Shown piece after piece: positions 5,385 through 5,571 of a DNA stretch of 5,571 nucleotides. The stretch lies in NCBI GenBank assembly GCA_024709705.1, contig JANJWE010000165.1, positions 1 through 5,571 of the forward strand, read 5' to 3'. The stretch comes from Flavobacterium sp. (GTDB taxonomy: Bacteria; Bacteroidota; Bacteroidia; Flavobacteriales; Flavobacteriaceae). Position numbers and translations under genes: made by a program. The first letter of the stretch is position 1; every line of letters starts with the position of its first letter. The notes beneath the pieces are model-generated. The model was not told the DNA's origin, did no database searches, and saw only the letters and a list, made by a program, of their open reading frames with translations.

Positions 5385-5571
5385 TGACTGCCAAAAAATC
5401 TAAAATACAATTTGATGTTTTGCTGGATGAAAATAAAGTTCCGGAATCTTTATCATGGTCTGCCAAAGATGGCGGTATAGAAAACCAACCTACAAAAGCT
5501 TTTATGCTTGCCGTATGGGATTCGGTTGCTCAAGAATCTTTGCGAATTGATTTGTGGACAAAAGATATGCC
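5384..5571 (+). CDS. gldC: Gliding motility protein GldC (N-terminal part, cut by window end)
   Basis: The first 62 complete codons of GldC are present; the remainder, probably about 50 residues given that the family is usually near 110, lies beyond the window. There is no signal peptide or membrane segment, so the protein is expected to be cytoplasmic. Recognition rests on the sequence LDENKVPESLSWSAKDGG (14-31), the AVWDS motif (43-47) and the ESLRIDLWTKDM end (51-62), together with its position after gldB. In Flavobacterium, GldC is an accessory factor that promotes gliding without being strictly needed; I state this from memory of the family. The ATG lies in the overlap TAATG with the gldB stop (one base shared), a typical coupled arrangement. 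Its opening residues, MTAKKSKI, come from a stretch duplicated exactly in gldB. Confidence 0.9.
   Translation, partial: MTAKKSKIQFDVLLDENKVPESLSWSAKDGGIENQPTKAFMLAVWDSVAQESLRIDLWTKDM
5389..5407 (+). repeat. Copy 2 of the 19-nt in-frame exact repeat (in gldC)
   Basis: The sequence is identical to 4475-4493 and encodes residues 3-8 of GldC (A-K-K-S-K-I). The copies are direct repeats 914 bases apart. Confidence 0.9.

Overview
The window looks like chromosome from a member of the Flavobacteriia (Bacteroidota), probably Flavobacterium or a close relative. The evidence is strong A+T richness, no Shine-Dalgarno-like purine boxes before the starts, promoter-like boxes of the Bacteroidota type (TAnnTTTG), and the gliding-motility genes gldB and gldC next to nadE and dnaG. 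I recall this neighbourhood from the gldB locus of Flavobacterium species. Nothing looks like a phage, plasmid, insertion sequence, CRISPR array or defence island.

Layout. Bases 1-196 carry no gene but hold a long, nearly continuous hairpin (94-183) just upstream of a small two-helix membrane protein gene of unknown function (197-646, +, TTG start). dnaG, encoding DNA primase, follows (737-2722, +, GTG start). A perfect 11-bp hairpin flanked by A and T tracts (2721-2749) lies between dnaG and the next gene, which points the opposite way, and probably terminates transcription from both sides. On the minus strand are an orphan NarL/BvgA-type response regulator (2768-3397) and nadE, encoding ammonia-dependent NAD+ synthetase (3506-4321). 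They run in the order nadE then regulator. An 82-bp divergent promoter region (4322-4403) separates nadE from the gldB-gldC pair on the plus strand. gldB (4404-5384) encodes a lipoprotein. gldC starts inside the gldB stop codon (TAATG) and runs off the window at 5571.

Function. dnaG and nadE are housekeeping genes (primer synthesis, the last step of NAD+ synthesis). gldB and gldC belong to the gliding motility machinery of this phylum. The response regulator has no kinase gene beside it, so its signal and targets cannot be read from this window. I see no evidence that the genes form one pathway.

No undescribed multi-gene system is evident. The points most worth a second look are: (1) a DnaG whose N-terminal zinc-binding domain is kept in length and fold signature but has lost all four zinc ligands; (2) the 90-nt hairpin upstream of the small membrane protein, whose only non-Watson-Crick core pairs are G-U when read as plus-strand RNA; (3) a 19-nt exact repeat, in the same reading frame, at the start of mature GldB and the start of GldC; and (4) overlapping head-to-head promoter boxes between nadE and gldB.
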